Part shown: positions 51,884 through 60,610 of the stretch, one piece after another
Numbering within the stretch: position 1 is the stretch's first letter
Layout: each line of letters opens with the position of its first letter
Source of the DNA: Sulfurospirillaceae bacterium
GTDB taxonomy: Bacteria > Campylobacterota > Campylobacteria > Campylobacterales > Sulfurospirillaceae
Length of the DNA: 64,000 nucleotides
Assembly: GCA_028692875.1 (NCBI GenBank)
Contig: JAQUWL010000007.1
Location: 1-64,000 of the forward strand
Reading direction: 5' to 3'
Made by a program: the position numbers and the translations under genes
Notes under the pieces: generated by a model
The model's database searches: none
The model's input: only the letters and a program-made list of their open reading frames with translations
What the model was told of the DNA's origin: nothing

Positions 51884-53886
51884 AAAAAATAATTTTAGTT
51901 TTAATGATGGCTTTTTCTTTTTCTTTTGCAAATGCACCCTCTTCGTTCTATTATTCAAATAGATATTATATAAATCCTGTTTTTCACAGTAGCGAGGAAA
52001 TGATACCTGTGAAAATTGGCACAAATCTTTACACAGGCGGTGGTAATTGTAAATCTACTCCTTATTATGTCGGCTGGGTTACTATAAATGGAATTTCAAA
52101 GCTTTTGATAAGAGTTGATACAAATCAAGTTCCTGTTTATCTAAATGTTGTATGCGCTACTACACGCAATTATTATTATTATGATACTGATTATGGAAAT
52201 AATCCTCCGCCTGTGTGTACAGAAAATCAAACTCTCGTTAATGGTGTTTGCGTAGATAATGTTCCTACATGTGACTTTGGTTATCATAATGACACTACTG
52301 TTACTGGGTGGCCGTGCAAACCTGATGTAGATTGTCCGCCTACAATGAAATATTATGCCGAAGAGGTAAATTGGGGTTTTGATAGAAAACTTTGTATCCC
52401 AAATCCTGATTTAACGCCTGAAGATTGTGCAAATCAAGGCGGAACATATATTTCTCCAACAACTCTTTTACCTGATGGTGTTGAGCCTGTTACTGGTGCT
52501 ATGACTTATAACATTGTTTCTGCTATGGGCAAAGGCTGTTATGATATGAATTATCTAAAACATATTGCTTTTGACCAAAAAATCGGCGAGGCTCTCTCTT
52601 TTGGTGCTGCTAAGATTGATGGAGCTTTTATAGCACAACTTGGAAAGTCTGTTTTTGGAGCTGGAAAAACTTTAGCTGATACTATTAAAAATCTATTTAA
52701 GACTGACCCTGTTATTTCAGAGTCGCAGTTACTTTTAGAGTATAAACCTCGTGTTTTAGATGTTGAAATACAACCTGATGGCACATATGTTGTTATAAAT
52801 TTTGAGCCAAAAAATGTAAATATGCCTCCAGAAGTTGATTTGGGAGTGCCGGGAACGAGAATTTATAAAGTAGATACACCAGATATTATGCCAGATAACG
52901 TTTACAAAGGTGGCGATATTTCTGTTTTTGAGGCAAACACTATCGGAACAAAATCTTTTTTAGACCAACCAAAACCAATGGTTGTACCTGAAACATCCCC
53001 TCTTGGTACAGTAACAAAAACATCTATTGATTTGAAAAGCTCTTTATATGGCGAGCAGACACAGTCTTTCCCTGTTACTTCAACACTTTTAGAAAAACAG
53101 ACATTTCCAGACTCTTCTGTAAAAACTTTAACAAAATCTCGTATATCTTATCCTGACGGTTCATATAGTGATGTTACAACACTTGCTACAAAATTTGCAA
53201 ATGCAACAAAAACTTATGAGGTTACTGTTGTTTCTCCTACTCAAACCACTACTGGACTTAAACTTTTTGAGCAAAAAACTACTTTGACTGAAAACTCATC
53301 TGGAGTTATAACAAATGCTGTATCATCTCCTGCAACTATTTCTTTTGTTGATAGTAGCGGACATGTTGTATCTACTCCAAATACATATAATGAGTCTGCA
53401 CCAAAAACTGTTACAGATACATCAAATATAAATTTAACAAATGTTCAAAATTCTTTAAATCAAATAAACTCTCAACTTTCTCAAATAAATTCAAAGATAA
53501 AAGAGGCTGTTGATTTTGTTCCTGAAAATATGACTAAATTGAGTAGCAAAATATATGATTTTGAAAATGAGTTAGCAAAACTTGATTTGTCTTTGCAAAA
53601 TGCAAAAGATTTTGCAAATGGTTTAATTGATACTTTTTCAGATTTGCAACAACATTTAGATGATGCATTAAATATGTTTGATGATAAACCTTCTGTAAAT
53701 CTTCCTTCTGGGCAATGTCCTTTTACTGCGTCTTTTTATCATCAACAAATTGTTGTAGACCCTTGCAAATTTGTAGCTCCTTATCGTCCCATTATGGTTG
53801 TTTTTTTAACTTTCTTTATGAGCTTAGGCGTGTTTCTTTTTGCTATCAAATATCTTTTTAATGTATCTATTGGTGGGGGCAAATAA
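51880..53886 (+). CDS. Phage adsorption/attachment protein (pIII type)
   Basis: The 668-residue protein starts with a signal peptide (KKIILVLMMAFSFSFANA). The N-terminal ~200 residues are rich in Cys and Tyr (VCTENQTLVNGVCVDN, CDFGYHNDT). A Thr/Ser-rich middle, a coiled-coil-like NVQNSLNQINSQLSQINSK near residue 530, and a C-terminal CPF...CKFVAPYRPIMVVFLTFFMSLGVFLFAIKYLF anchor follow. This resembles the TspB/pIII-type attachment proteins of inoviruses. The frame from 51868 uses TTG and is rejected. Receptor specificity cannot be read. Confidence 0.8.
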   Translation: MKKIILVLMMAFSFSFANAPSSFYYSNRYYINPVFHSSEEMIPVKIGTNLYTGGGNCKSTPYYVGWVTINGISKLLIRVDTNQVPVYLNVVCATTRNYYYYDTDYGNNPPPVCTENQTLVNGVCVDNVPTCDFGYHNDTTVTGWPCKPDVDCPPTMKYYAEEVNWGFDRKLCIPNPDLTPEDCANQGGTYISPTTLLPDGVEPVTGAMTYNIVSAMGKGCYDMNYLKHIAFDQKIGEALSFGAAKIDGAFIAQLGKSVFGAGKTLADTIKNLFKTDPVISESQLLLEYKPRVLDVEIQPDGTYVVINFEPKNVNMPPEVDLGVPGTRIYKVDTPDIMPDNVYKGGDISVFEANTIGTKSFLDQPKPMVVPETSPLGTVTKTSIDLKSSLYGEQTQSFPVTSTLLEKQTFPDSSVKTLTKSRISYPDGSYSDVTTLATKFANATKTYEVTVVSPTQTTTGLKLFEQKTTLTENSSGVITNAVSSPATISFVDSSGHVVSTPNTYNESAPKTVTDTSNINLTNVQNSLNQINSQLSQINSKIKEAVDFVPENMTKLSSKIYDFENELAKLDLSLQNAKDFANGLIDTFSDLQQHLDDALNMFDDKPSVNLPSGQCPFTASFYHQQIVVDPCKFVAPYRPIMVVFLTFFMSLGVFLFAIKYLFNVSIGGGK

Positions 53887-54332
53887 TGAAAGCTTTTTTT
53901 ACAGGCGTATTTAGTTTTTTTATTGTTTTGCTTGAGTGGCTTGTCAAAAAAATAGGTATTAAAGCCGTTGTTATTGGTATACAAATAACTGCTATGACTA
54001 TATACCGTGCTTTTCTCTTGGTTGCTATGGCTTTCTTTTTAAATTTTCTTTTTCGTTTTTGGGTTATTTTTAAAGATTTGGCAGAAGATTTTAACTCGCT
54101 TGGCTTAAGTGTTGCTGGTGTTTCTTATGGTATTGCAAATTCTCAACTTGTTTCTTCTTTTTGGGGCTTCGTTCACGCCTCTGGGCTTGATGATGCTATT
54201 TTAACTGCTAGCTCTTTGTTTATATCTCTATTGGCTGGTTATTTTGCTATTCAAGCTTACAGGATAGTTGCTTATGTTTACAAAGATGTTATTGACTTAA
54301 TAAATGTTCTGCTAGCTCTTATGACTAGATGA
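53886..54332 (+). CDS. Virion membrane protein (pVI type)
   Basis: The 148-residue protein is mostly hydrophobic with three helices (about residues 5-20, 42-62 and 100-125), the layout of DUF2523/pVI-like inovirus proteins. It follows the adsorption protein with a one-base overlap. In Ff phages pVI sits at the same place and caps the tail of the virion with pIII. Confidence 0.75.
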   Translation: MKAFFTGVFSFFIVLLEWLVKKIGIKAVVIGIQITAMTIYRAFLLVAMAFFLNFLFRFWVIFKDLAEDFNSLGLSVAGVSYGIANSQLVSSFWGFVHASGLDDAILTASSLFISLLAGYFAIQAYRIVAYVYKDVIDLINVLLALMTR

Positions 54333-54400
54333 ATTTTGCCTTTTTGCCTTTAAAAAAAAGAAAAAAATAAATGAAAAAAAGAGGTTATATGTTTTAATTA

Positions 54401-54468
54401 GCCTTGTCGGACGCACGCTGTGAAAAACGACCGCTAAGGTTTTTTCACAAGCGGGGAAAACGCAAGGC
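54401..54468 (+). other. Long hairpin upstream of the Zot gene
   Basis: GCCTTG (54401-54406) pairs with CAAGGC (54463-54468), and inside it CGCTGTGAAAAA (54416-54427) pairs with TTTTTTCACAAGCG (54440-54453) with a bulge. It occupies most of the 174-bp gap between the pVI-type gene and the pI ATPase. Possible roles are transcription control, a minus-strand origin, or packaging. The pairing is seen; the role is unknown. Confidence 0.5.
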
Positions 54469-54506
54469 GATTGTTCTATGGAAAAACTAAAAAAGGATTT
54501 TCGGTT

Positions 54507-55694
54507 ATGGTTTATTTAATTATCGGTGTCCCAGGTTCTGGCAAAACTTACAAAGCTGTTTATGATGTTTATAAAGAGATTACATCCGAAACAAAAAGAT
54601 ACAAACACATCTATACCAATATAAATGGTTTTAATTACGATAAAGCTAATGATATTGCACATATTAAAGATTATGTTAAGCCTTTTGAGTTTGATGATTT
54701 AAACTTGCATATTCTCGAGGAATATTCTTTTTTTACCGCACAAAAAGAAAAAAAAGCTAAAAAAATCTCCAAAATAGCTCTTAAAAATGATGATATTTCC
54801 AACCCTGTTGATGATGATGAACCATTGTCTGACTATGATGATACTTGCAAAAAAGCTGGTATTTATGCCCCTTTCCTTGATAGCTTGATTATTATTGACG
54901 AGTGTCATTTGTATTTTGAGGATAAAGTTGATGAACCAAAAATACGCTTTCTTTCTTATCATAGACACTTCAATATCGATATTGTTTTGATAACTCAAGG
55001 CAAAAATCTAATACATAAAAAATATCTCTCTTTCGTTGAGTCTATGTTTAAAGCTTTGCCTGGTGCCAAACGTATTTTTTCAACTCGTTTTCGATATCGT
55101 CATTATGCTTCATATCAAGAGTATGCGCAAAATATTATCAATACTCTTTCAATAAGTTTAGATCCAAAAGTATCAGAGCTTTATAATTCCGGTGCAAATA
55201 AAATCTCTCCCTCAATGCTCAAAAAATTCTTTTTGCCTGTCGTAGGATTATTGATAGTTACTTTTTTTGCATATAAGCATTTTGTTTCTGACCGTTTCGA
55301 CAACAAAGCTCTTCCTGCTCCTGTTGAAAATGTTCAGCCTGCTGAACAACAAAACAACAAAGCCCCTGTTCCACAAAAACCTGTTGATACACGCAAAGAA
55401 GTAAATGCAGATGATGATAAAAATCCTTTTTTTGCTGTTCGTTGTTTTCGCAAATCTTGTAATTTTAAAAATATAGATTATAGCTTTGATGAGGCTACTA
55501 TGTACAAATTTATAAATGCTTTTGAGTGCAAGGTTATTGTTTCTGATAACTCTGACTCTCTTTTTACCATGTATATTCTTAGGTGCAATAAAGATTTGCA
55601 AGATGTTTTAAACCTTTATTCCAAAAACTCCATAACAACTCCACAGGCGGTTAATGATGAAAAAAATAGTACTCCTTCTTTGTTTGCTAAGTAG
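54507..55694 (+). CDS. Zot/pI family phage assembly ATPase
   Basis: The pI protein extrudes and assembles virions through the envelope. Walker A is GVPGSGKT at residues 7-14 and Walker B is LIIIDECHLYF near residue 128. A single membrane helix (LPVVGLLIVTFFAY) lies near residue 255, and the rest is periplasmic with Pro/Gln-rich linker and Cys residues. The length is 395 residues. ATG 54507 with an AGGA ribosome site is chosen over TTG 54471, which lies in the hairpin region. The zonula occludens toxin name is historic; no toxin role is implied. Confidence 0.92.
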   Translation: MVYLIIGVPGSGKTYKAVYDVYKEITSETKRYKHIYTNINGFNYDKANDIAHIKDYVKPFEFDDLNLHILEEYSFFTAQKEKKAKKISKIALKNDDISNPVDDDEPLSDYDDTCKKAGIYAPFLDSLIIIDECHLYFEDKVDEPKIRFLSYHRHFNIDIVLITQGKNLIHKKYLSFVESMFKALPGAKRIFSTRFRYRHYASYQEYAQNIINTLSISLDPKVSELYNSGANKISPSMLKKFFLPVVGLLIVTFFAYKHFVSDRFDNKALPAPVENVQPAEQQNNKAPVPQKPVDTRKEVNADDDKNPFFAVRCFRKSCNFKNIDYSFDEATMYKFINAFECKVIVSDNSDSLFTMYILRCNKDLQDVLNLYSKNSITTPQAVNDEKNSTPSLFAK

Positions 55695-56886
55695 TCTTTT
55701 TTCAAAGGACTTTCAATCTATTAAACTTGTTGAATTTGCCCAACTTGTTTCAAATGCTACTGGAAAAAATATTGTTATTTCTGATACTGTTCAAAAGGAT
55801 TTTTCAATCTATCTTCCTGATGTAAATCTTTTAAACTCCAAAGTTTCCATTAAGCTACTTTTTGAGTTGTTGGATGTAAATCAGTTAAGCCATAGGGATT
55901 TTGACAATATCGTCCTTATATATAAAGAACTTCCAAAGCCTGAACTTCCAAAGCCTGAAGAGCCTAAACCTATTTTAAATCCTTACATTGTCAAATATCA
56001 GTTTTTAAATATCAAAGAGTTACAATCTTTTCTTTCTTCCATGTATTCAGATGTAAAATTTTCATTTTTGAAAAATCGTGTTTTTTTTACAACAACCGCA
56101 GAAAATTATAAACTTATCAATGAATATATCGAACTTTTAGACAAATCATATCTTCAGGCAAATTTATATTTTAATGTTATTTCAACTTCTAATAATATGA
56201 GTGACGATATCGGACTTGATTTGTCCTACACAAGCGAAATCTCACAAAATGAAGTTGGTAAGTATCTTAACATTTTAACCTCTTCTGTTAAATTTGAGTC
56301 TACACTTTCCGACCCCACACGCTTCTTCACTATTATAAATTTGCTTAATAAAAAAGGACATACAAAGTTTTTGCAAAACCCTTCTGTTTCAGTCCGTGAC
56401 GGTGGCTCGTCTGTTCTTGATAGCACAACATCAATCCCAGTTTTACAAGCTACCACCTCTTCATCTTCCACTCTTGCAACGACTCAAAACTCTTATAAAT
56501 ACGAAGATGTAGGATTAAAACTTAACATTACAGAAGTTTTTATAACCAATGATGTTTTTACTTTTAATTTAGATATTGAACTTGAGGCTATACTTGATAA
56601 GTCTACGACCCCAACAATTTCAAAGAAAAAATTAAAAACGACAATTTCGCTAAAAAATAATGAGCCTTTTGTTATAGCCGGTATTAACTCAACTGATGAT
56701 GTTGAGTCTGTTTCAAATATTCCTTTTATAGAATATATTCCAGTTTTAAACAAATTAACAGAACACAAAACAACATCCAACAAAAATGAAACATTTACAA
56801 TTATTTTAAATACAGATTTTTTTAAGAAAATTAGCGCAGACAGTCAATCTTTCAATGAGGCGCTTGCGCCGAAATTGAAAGATTAG
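55654..56886 (+). CDS. Phage secretin (pIV type)
   Basis: The 410-residue protein is the outer-membrane exit channel for the virion. It has a signal peptide (KKIVLLLCLLSSLFS), N-terminal N0-like domain (SIKLVEFAQLVSNATGKNIVISD) and a second N-domain with a Pro-rich linker (PKPELPKPEEPKP). The C-terminal secretin domain contains FLQNPSVSVRDGG, the VGLKLNI strand, and NEPFVIAGI plus NIPFIEYIPVLNKL. It overlaps the Zot gene by 41 bases. Encoding its own secretin frees the phage from host type II or IV secretins. The stop codon lies in a large hairpin. Confidence 0.9.
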   Translation: MMKKIVLLLCLLSSLFSKDFQSIKLVEFAQLVSNATGKNIVISDTVQKDFSIYLPDVNLLNSKVSIKLLFELLDVNQLSHRDFDNIVLIYKELPKPELPKPEEPKPILNPYIVKYQFLNIKELQSFLSSMYSDVKFSFLKNRVFFTTTAENYKLINEYIELLDKSYLQANLYFNVISTSNNMSDDIGLDLSYTSEISQNEVGKYLNILTSSVKFESTLSDPTRFFTIINLLNKKGHTKFLQNPSVSVRDGGSSVLDSTTSIPVLQATTSSSSTLATTQNSYKYEDVGLKLNITEVFITNDVFTFNLDIELEAILDKSTTPTISKKKLKTTISLKNNEPFVIAGINSTDDVESVSNIPFIEYIPVLNKLTEHKTTSNKNETFTIILNTDFFKKISADSQSFNEALAPKLKD

Positions 56887-56895
56887 CGCGTCTGC
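56836..56895 (+). other. Large hairpin at the secretin stop, packaging-signal candidate
   Basis: Three stems stack: GCAGAC/GTCTGC (56836-56841 with 56890-56895), ATCTTTCAAT/ATTGAAAGAT (56847-56856 with 56874-56883) and GGCGC/GCGCC (56859-56863 with 56866-56870). The stop codon TAG (56884-56886) is part of it. In Ff phages the packaging hairpin lies just after gene IV at the start of the intergenic region before gene II, the same place as here. A terminator function is less likely because no T-run follows. Confidence 0.6.
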
Positions 56896-56954
56896 TCTTG
56901 TGTCATTACTAATAAAACTTCGCCGAAGGCGATTTATCAAAAAAGGAGCCAAAA
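56887..56954 (+). other. Phage intergenic region with plus-origin candidate
   Basis: The 68 bases between secretin and initiator carry a GC-rich hairpin TCGCC-GAA-GGCGA at 56920-56932, followed by an AAGGAG ribosome site. A rolling-circle nick site should be in or near this region by analogy with Ff. The nick motif itself is not identified. Confidence 0.4.
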
Positions 56955-58328
56955 ATGGCAATAGCAATACGAAAAGACAATGAAGTCTTTTTTAATTATT
57001 CTACGCTTTTGGAAGAGTGCAATTATCTTTACGGGGTAACTCCACAAATGCGAGATGACGTTGTAGAAAAATTAGAAAAACAAAAAGCCTATTTAAAAAA
57101 TACTTTTCTTAGAATTAATGGAGAGGTTTTAAAAACTTCGCTTTTTGATTTGTCAAGCTCTGCGAATGTTCAGCCCGCACGCTATCACGGCGAAATATGG
57201 AACCGTGTAACTGCTCTTCAAACTTATGCAAATGATATAGGCTTTACAGTTCCTGTTTTTATGACAATTACTCCTCGTACTTTTAACAAACCGACCAAAC
57301 AAATTCAAATTAAAAAAAATATGTATAAACTTATTGATAATAAAAAATTTTCCGGCTTTATTGATGGTTCCGTTGATTATGTCAAACAATCTATCAAATA
57401 TATATCTAGCACTTGGTCTGCTTTTTCTCGTGAGAGAATTTTTGAAGATATAAAAAAACAATACGGCGAAAGGATTATTTTTATGCGAACATATGAGCCT
57501 CACATTGACGGCACGCCTCACGCTCATATCGTTGCATTTATTCCTCCTGAATACAAAGAGCGTTTTGTAAAGCTCGCAGAAGGCTATTTTGTAGAGTCAA
57601 AATTTGATATTAAAACAGAGTTTGAGGCTGGGCGAGGTGGTGTTATAGCATATATTTTAAAATATATTTTGAAGTCTTTTGAAAATTCTAAAAATGGTAT
57701 TTTAGATACTGTTGCCTGTTGGTATTCTTATCATCAGATTAGGCGTTTTACTACTTCTCGCACTCTTATTCCTTTGTCAATATTTCGGCGTGTTCAAAAG
57801 ATTGAATTTTTGCAAGATATGTATAAAGCAACAAAAGAGTTTAAAAAAGGTAATTTTGATATCGGACTTGCTTATCATCCTTTTACTTCTGTTTATCATA
57901 ATTTATCTGATTTAAAAAATAGTGATTATAAAATTGCTACTATTTCCGTTCTTGTAGATGATGGCGAGGACGCACTTTTTCAACTTATTTATGAAAAATC
58001 TTTCAATATTGATTTTTTTGTACCTCAAAAGCAACATAATCAAAAGTTAAAAGCTATTGTTCATCATAATCCTTCTGCTTCTGTTCATATTGTTGGCGAT
58101 TTAAGACAGTTTTTGTTTCGTGATGGCAAATTGATAGAAGTTACTCGTTCAATAAATAACTATTCAAAATTTGATTTGCTTCAATATTACTATTCTCTTG
58201 ATGTTGAAAAATGCGATTTAAAACATTTTGGTTTAGTTAAAAATGAATGTATCCGCAGAGGTTTATTATATGAAGATTTTACCCCTGTTGATAATTACAA
58301 TACAGATTTTGAAAAAATAGGTGCATAA
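56955..58328 (+). CDS. Rolling-circle replication initiator (pII type, HUH endonuclease)
   Basis: The 457-residue protein carries the HUH metal motif HAHIVAF near residue 190 and, near residue 228, the catalytic-Tyr region GVIAYILKYILKS with two Tyr as in phage-type initiators. VFMTITPRTF near residue 107 is the motif 1 strand. It would nick the double-stranded phage DNA and start rolling-circle replication. It follows the intergenic hairpins and is coupled to the integrase gene by a one-base overlap (TAATG). Confidence 0.9.
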   Translation: MAIAIRKDNEVFFNYSTLLEECNYLYGVTPQMRDDVVEKLEKQKAYLKNTFLRINGEVLKTSLFDLSSSANVQPARYHGEIWNRVTALQTYANDIGFTVPVFMTITPRTFNKPTKQIQIKKNMYKLIDNKKFSGFIDGSVDYVKQSIKYISSTWSAFSRERIFEDIKKQYGERIIFMRTYEPHIDGTPHAHIVAFIPPEYKERFVKLAEGYFVESKFDIKTEFEAGRGGVIAYILKYILKSFENSKNGILDTVACWYSYHQIRRFTTSRTLIPLSIFRRVQKIEFLQDMYKATKEFKKGNFDIGLAYHPFTSVYHNLSDLKNSDYKIATISVLVDDGEDALFQLIYEKSFNIDFFVPQKQHNQKLKAIVHHNPSASVHIVGDLRQFLFRDGKLIEVTRSINNYSKFDLLQYYYSLDVEKCDLKHFGLVKNECIRRGLLYEDFTPVDNYNTDFEKIGA

Positions 58329-59227
58329 TGACTCTCAAAAATCTTTTTAATCAATATTTTGAAATGATAGAGCCTTTACAGTCTGTCCAAACTGTTCGCT
58401 CCAAAAAAGGCTTTACATGTAAGCATATCTTGCCAGTTTTTGGAGATATGCAAATAAGCGAAGTTACATATCCAATGCTTCAAAAATTCGTTAATAATCT
58501 TCTTGATAATGAACTCAAACCAAAAACAGTTAAAAATATTCTTGATGTCATAAAAGTAGTTTTTAAATTGGCTTTGCGTTTAGGTCTTGTTAAGGAAAAT
58601 CCTTGTGACTTCGTAGAACTTCCAAAATATGACAATAAGCGTTATTTCTCTTTTTCAACTGCGGTTCAAACGGATTTTATATACGCACTTTTGACTTACA
58701 AAGAGCCTATATTTAAAGATATTTTTCTTTTTTTACTACATGGACGCAGAAGAAACGAGGTCTTATCTATCACTTGGGATATGGTGGACTTGGAGCAGAG
58801 GCTATATTACATCCCTGCTCAAATTAACAAAGCCCGAAAGAACATGAGTCATAAAATGACCGATATTCTTTTTAATAGACTTACTACTCAATATCTTTAT
58901 GCTTGTATTAAACAAGATACGCGATATCCCAAAGGCTATGTTTTCATAAATCCCCAAACTGGTTCCAAATATGTTTGTATTGCTAAGGCTTGGAGACGCT
59001 TTTTAAATGTAAACGATTTGCCATATATAAGGTTACATGATATCCGCCATTTGATTGGCACTTATTCTATAAATGTGTTAAATCTACCCATTGAAAAAGT
59101 GTCACACGCTCTAGGGCATACTAACATTGAAACAACGCAAAAATATATAACTATAAAGCCTGAAACATCAAAACAAGTTATAGATAAAATAATCAATTCT
59201 ATAAATTTGCCCGACAAAGTGAGTTAA
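58328..59227 (+). CDS. Prophage tyrosine recombinase (integrase)
   Basis: The 299-residue protein has an N-terminal SAM-like domain (about residues 1-95) and a catalytic domain with the Arg in LHGRRRNEVLSITWDMVD, the HxxR block RLHDIRHLIGTYS, LGHTNIETTQ and the Tyr in QKYITIKP. Its stop lies 25 bases from the tRNA-fMet 3' end, the usual place for a tRNA-targeting integrase. Many inoviruses use host XerCD at dif instead, so a private integrase is notable. Tail codons are duplicated at the left end. Confidence 0.95.
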   Translation: MTLKNLFNQYFEMIEPLQSVQTVRSKKGFTCKHILPVFGDMQISEVTYPMLQKFVNNLLDNELKPKTVKNILDVIKVVFKLALRLGLVKENPCDFVELPKYDNKRYFSFSTAVQTDFIYALLTYKEPIFKDIFLFLLHGRRRNEVLSITWDMVDLEQRLYYIPAQINKARKNMSHKMTDILFNRLTTQYLYACIKQDTRYPKGYVFINPQTGSKYVCIAKAWRRFLNVNDLPYIRLHDIRHLIGTYSINVLNLPIEKVSHALGHTNIETTQKYITIKPETSKQVIDKIINSINLPDKVS

Positions 59228-59252
59228 ATGATGATTTGATGGGGGTTTAAAA

Positions 59253-59328
<76 letters not shown>

Positions 59329-59351
59329 ACACTAAGAAGACTCAAAAGGGG

Positions 59352-59427
59352 TGGATGGGGTAAAGGGATTCGAACCCCTGAAATGACTGGACCAAAACCA
59401 GTTGCCTTACCGCTTGGCTATACCCCA
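59352..59427 (-). tRNA. tRNA-Gln (TTG)
   Basis: The 76-base sequence starts TGGGGTATAGCCAAG and has the anticodon loop TTTTGGT with TTG at 34-36, a T-loop GTTCGAATC and an encoded CCA. The acceptor stem TGGGGTA/TACCCCA pairs, with the weak U1-A72 pair typical of tRNA-Gln. It precedes tRNA-fMet by 23 bases on the same strand. Confidence 0.95.
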
Positions 59428-59449
59428 CCAAGTCCTTAAATGAGGTGAA

Positions 59450-59478
59450 ATTATAGTCACTTCCAGTCGGTTTGTCAA
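59450..59478 (-). promoter_or_regulatory. Consensus sigma-70 promoter of the tRNA-Gln-tRNA-fMet unit
   Basis: On the minus strand TTGACA (59478-59473) and TATAAT (59455-59450) are separated by exactly 17 bases. Both boxes match the consensus fully, as expected for stable RNA genes. The tRNA-Gln 5' end lies 22 bases downstream of the -10 box. Transcription runs toward the prophage. Confidence 0.8.
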
Positions 59479-59487
59479 GGGTTATGT

Positions 59488-59493
59488 TATAAT
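59488..59493 (+). promoter_or_regulatory. -10 box of ribBA
   Basis: TATAAT lies at 59488-59493 in the plus direction. It overlaps the ATG at 59492, so that codon would not be on the transcript, and translation must begin downstream. ATG 59516 with GGAG (59507-59510) fits. No -35 box at proper distance. Confidence 0.5.
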
Positions 59494-59515
59494 GGCGGAA
59501 AAAATTGGAGCCCGT

Positions 59516-60538
59516 ATGCCTATAGAAAGAGTCAAGCAAGCCATAGAAGATATTAAAAACGGAAAGATGGTCATCATGGTGGATGACGAAGATAGAGAAA
59601 ACGAAGGCGACCTTGTTTACGCCTCCACTTTTTCAACTCCAGAAAAAGTCAATTTTATGGCAACTTATGCCAAAGGGTTGATATGCGTAGCCTTGACAAA
59701 AGAGACTTCAGACAGACTAAATCTCCACCCGATGGTAACAAACAATGACTCGCAACACGAAACAGCTTTTACAGTATCTGTAGATGCTCGTATCTGCACC
59801 ACAGGCATATCAGCCTACGAGAGAGATGTAACCATCAAGATACTTGCAGATTATGCAAGCTCACCAAAAGATTTGGTACGACCTGGACATATATTTCCAT
59901 TGATTGCTAGAAAAGGTGGCACTTTGGTTCGCACTGGGCACACAGAAGGCTCGGTTGATTTGTGTCGACTATCAGGACTTGCAGAGTCTGCGGTTATCTG
60001 CGAAGTAATGAAAGAAGATGGTCACATGGCACGCAGAGATGATTTGGATATTTTTTGCAAACAGCACAATATTAACATGGTATATATTTCAGACATCATA
60101 GCATACCGCATGCAACACGAATCGTTGGTGCGAGAAATCGCCTCTTGCAATGTAAAATTTATGGGCATTGAGACTAGAAAAATCGACATGCTAGACCACG
60201 AAGATAACCATCACATAGTTTTTGCGTTTGGTAAAATCAAAAAAACAAGTGCTGTTAAATTTCACCATATCGCACAAGACTATCTTCTTTTATCAAATGA
60301 AAAAAAATACAACAGTATAATAAAAGCCATTGAATACCTAAAGCAAAATGGTGGAGTTTTGGTATTTATAGACAGTGAAAACTCTAGCAATAAAGAGATT
60401 AGAGATTTTGGTATCGGAGCGCAGATTTTGAAAAAACTAGGCATTGAAAATATGAATCTTATCTCTTCAACAACGGGCAAAGAGTATGTTGGGCTTTGTG
60501 GTTTTGGCTTAAATATCAATCAAGAAATTATTTTGTAA
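59516..60538 (+). CDS. ribB: 3,4-dihydroxy-2-butanone-4-phosphate synthase with degenerate GTP cyclohydrolase II half
   Basis: RibB makes the four-carbon unit of riboflavin. The N-terminal domain has MVDDEDRENEGDLVYA, the RPGHIFPLIARKGG block and RTGHTEGSVDLCRLSGL, all intact. The C-terminal ~140 residues have the fold position of GTP cyclohydrolase II but lack its zinc cysteines and the GERVH-type motif, so that activity is unlikely. This hybrid form is known from Helicobacter and Campylobacter, where a separate RibA does the second step. The ATG at 59516 is chosen because the upstream ATG overlaps the promoter. Length is 340 residues. Confidence 0.9.
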   Translation: MPIERVKQAIEDIKNGKMVIMVDDEDRENEGDLVYASTFSTPEKVNFMATYAKGLICVALTKETSDRLNLHPMVTNNDSQHETAFTVSVDARICTTGISAYERDVTIKILADYASSPKDLVRPGHIFPLIARKGGTLVRTGHTEGSVDLCRLSGLAESAVICEVMKEDGHMARRDDLDIFCKQHNINMVYISDIIAYRMQHESLVREIASCNVKFMGIETRKIDMLDHEDNHHIVFAFGKIKKTSAVKFHHIAQDYLLLSNEKKYNSIIKAIEYLKQNGGVLVFIDSENSSNKEIRDFGIGAQILKKLGIENMNLISSTTGKEYVGLCGFGLNINQEIIL

Positions 60539-60610
60539 CGATGTTAAAATTGGCAATATAAAAATCACTCAAATAGAATAATAAATAACTTTTTTGGACG
60601 GAAAGCTTTA

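Noticed and set aside
54507-55694. Zot as a toxin
   Set aside because: Walker motifs, single membrane helix and phage context show the pI assembly ATPase role; nothing indicates a toxin.
59428-59515. FMN riboswitch upstream of ribB
   Set aside because: The gap is short and filled by tRNA and ribB promoters; no RFN-like conserved blocks are visible.
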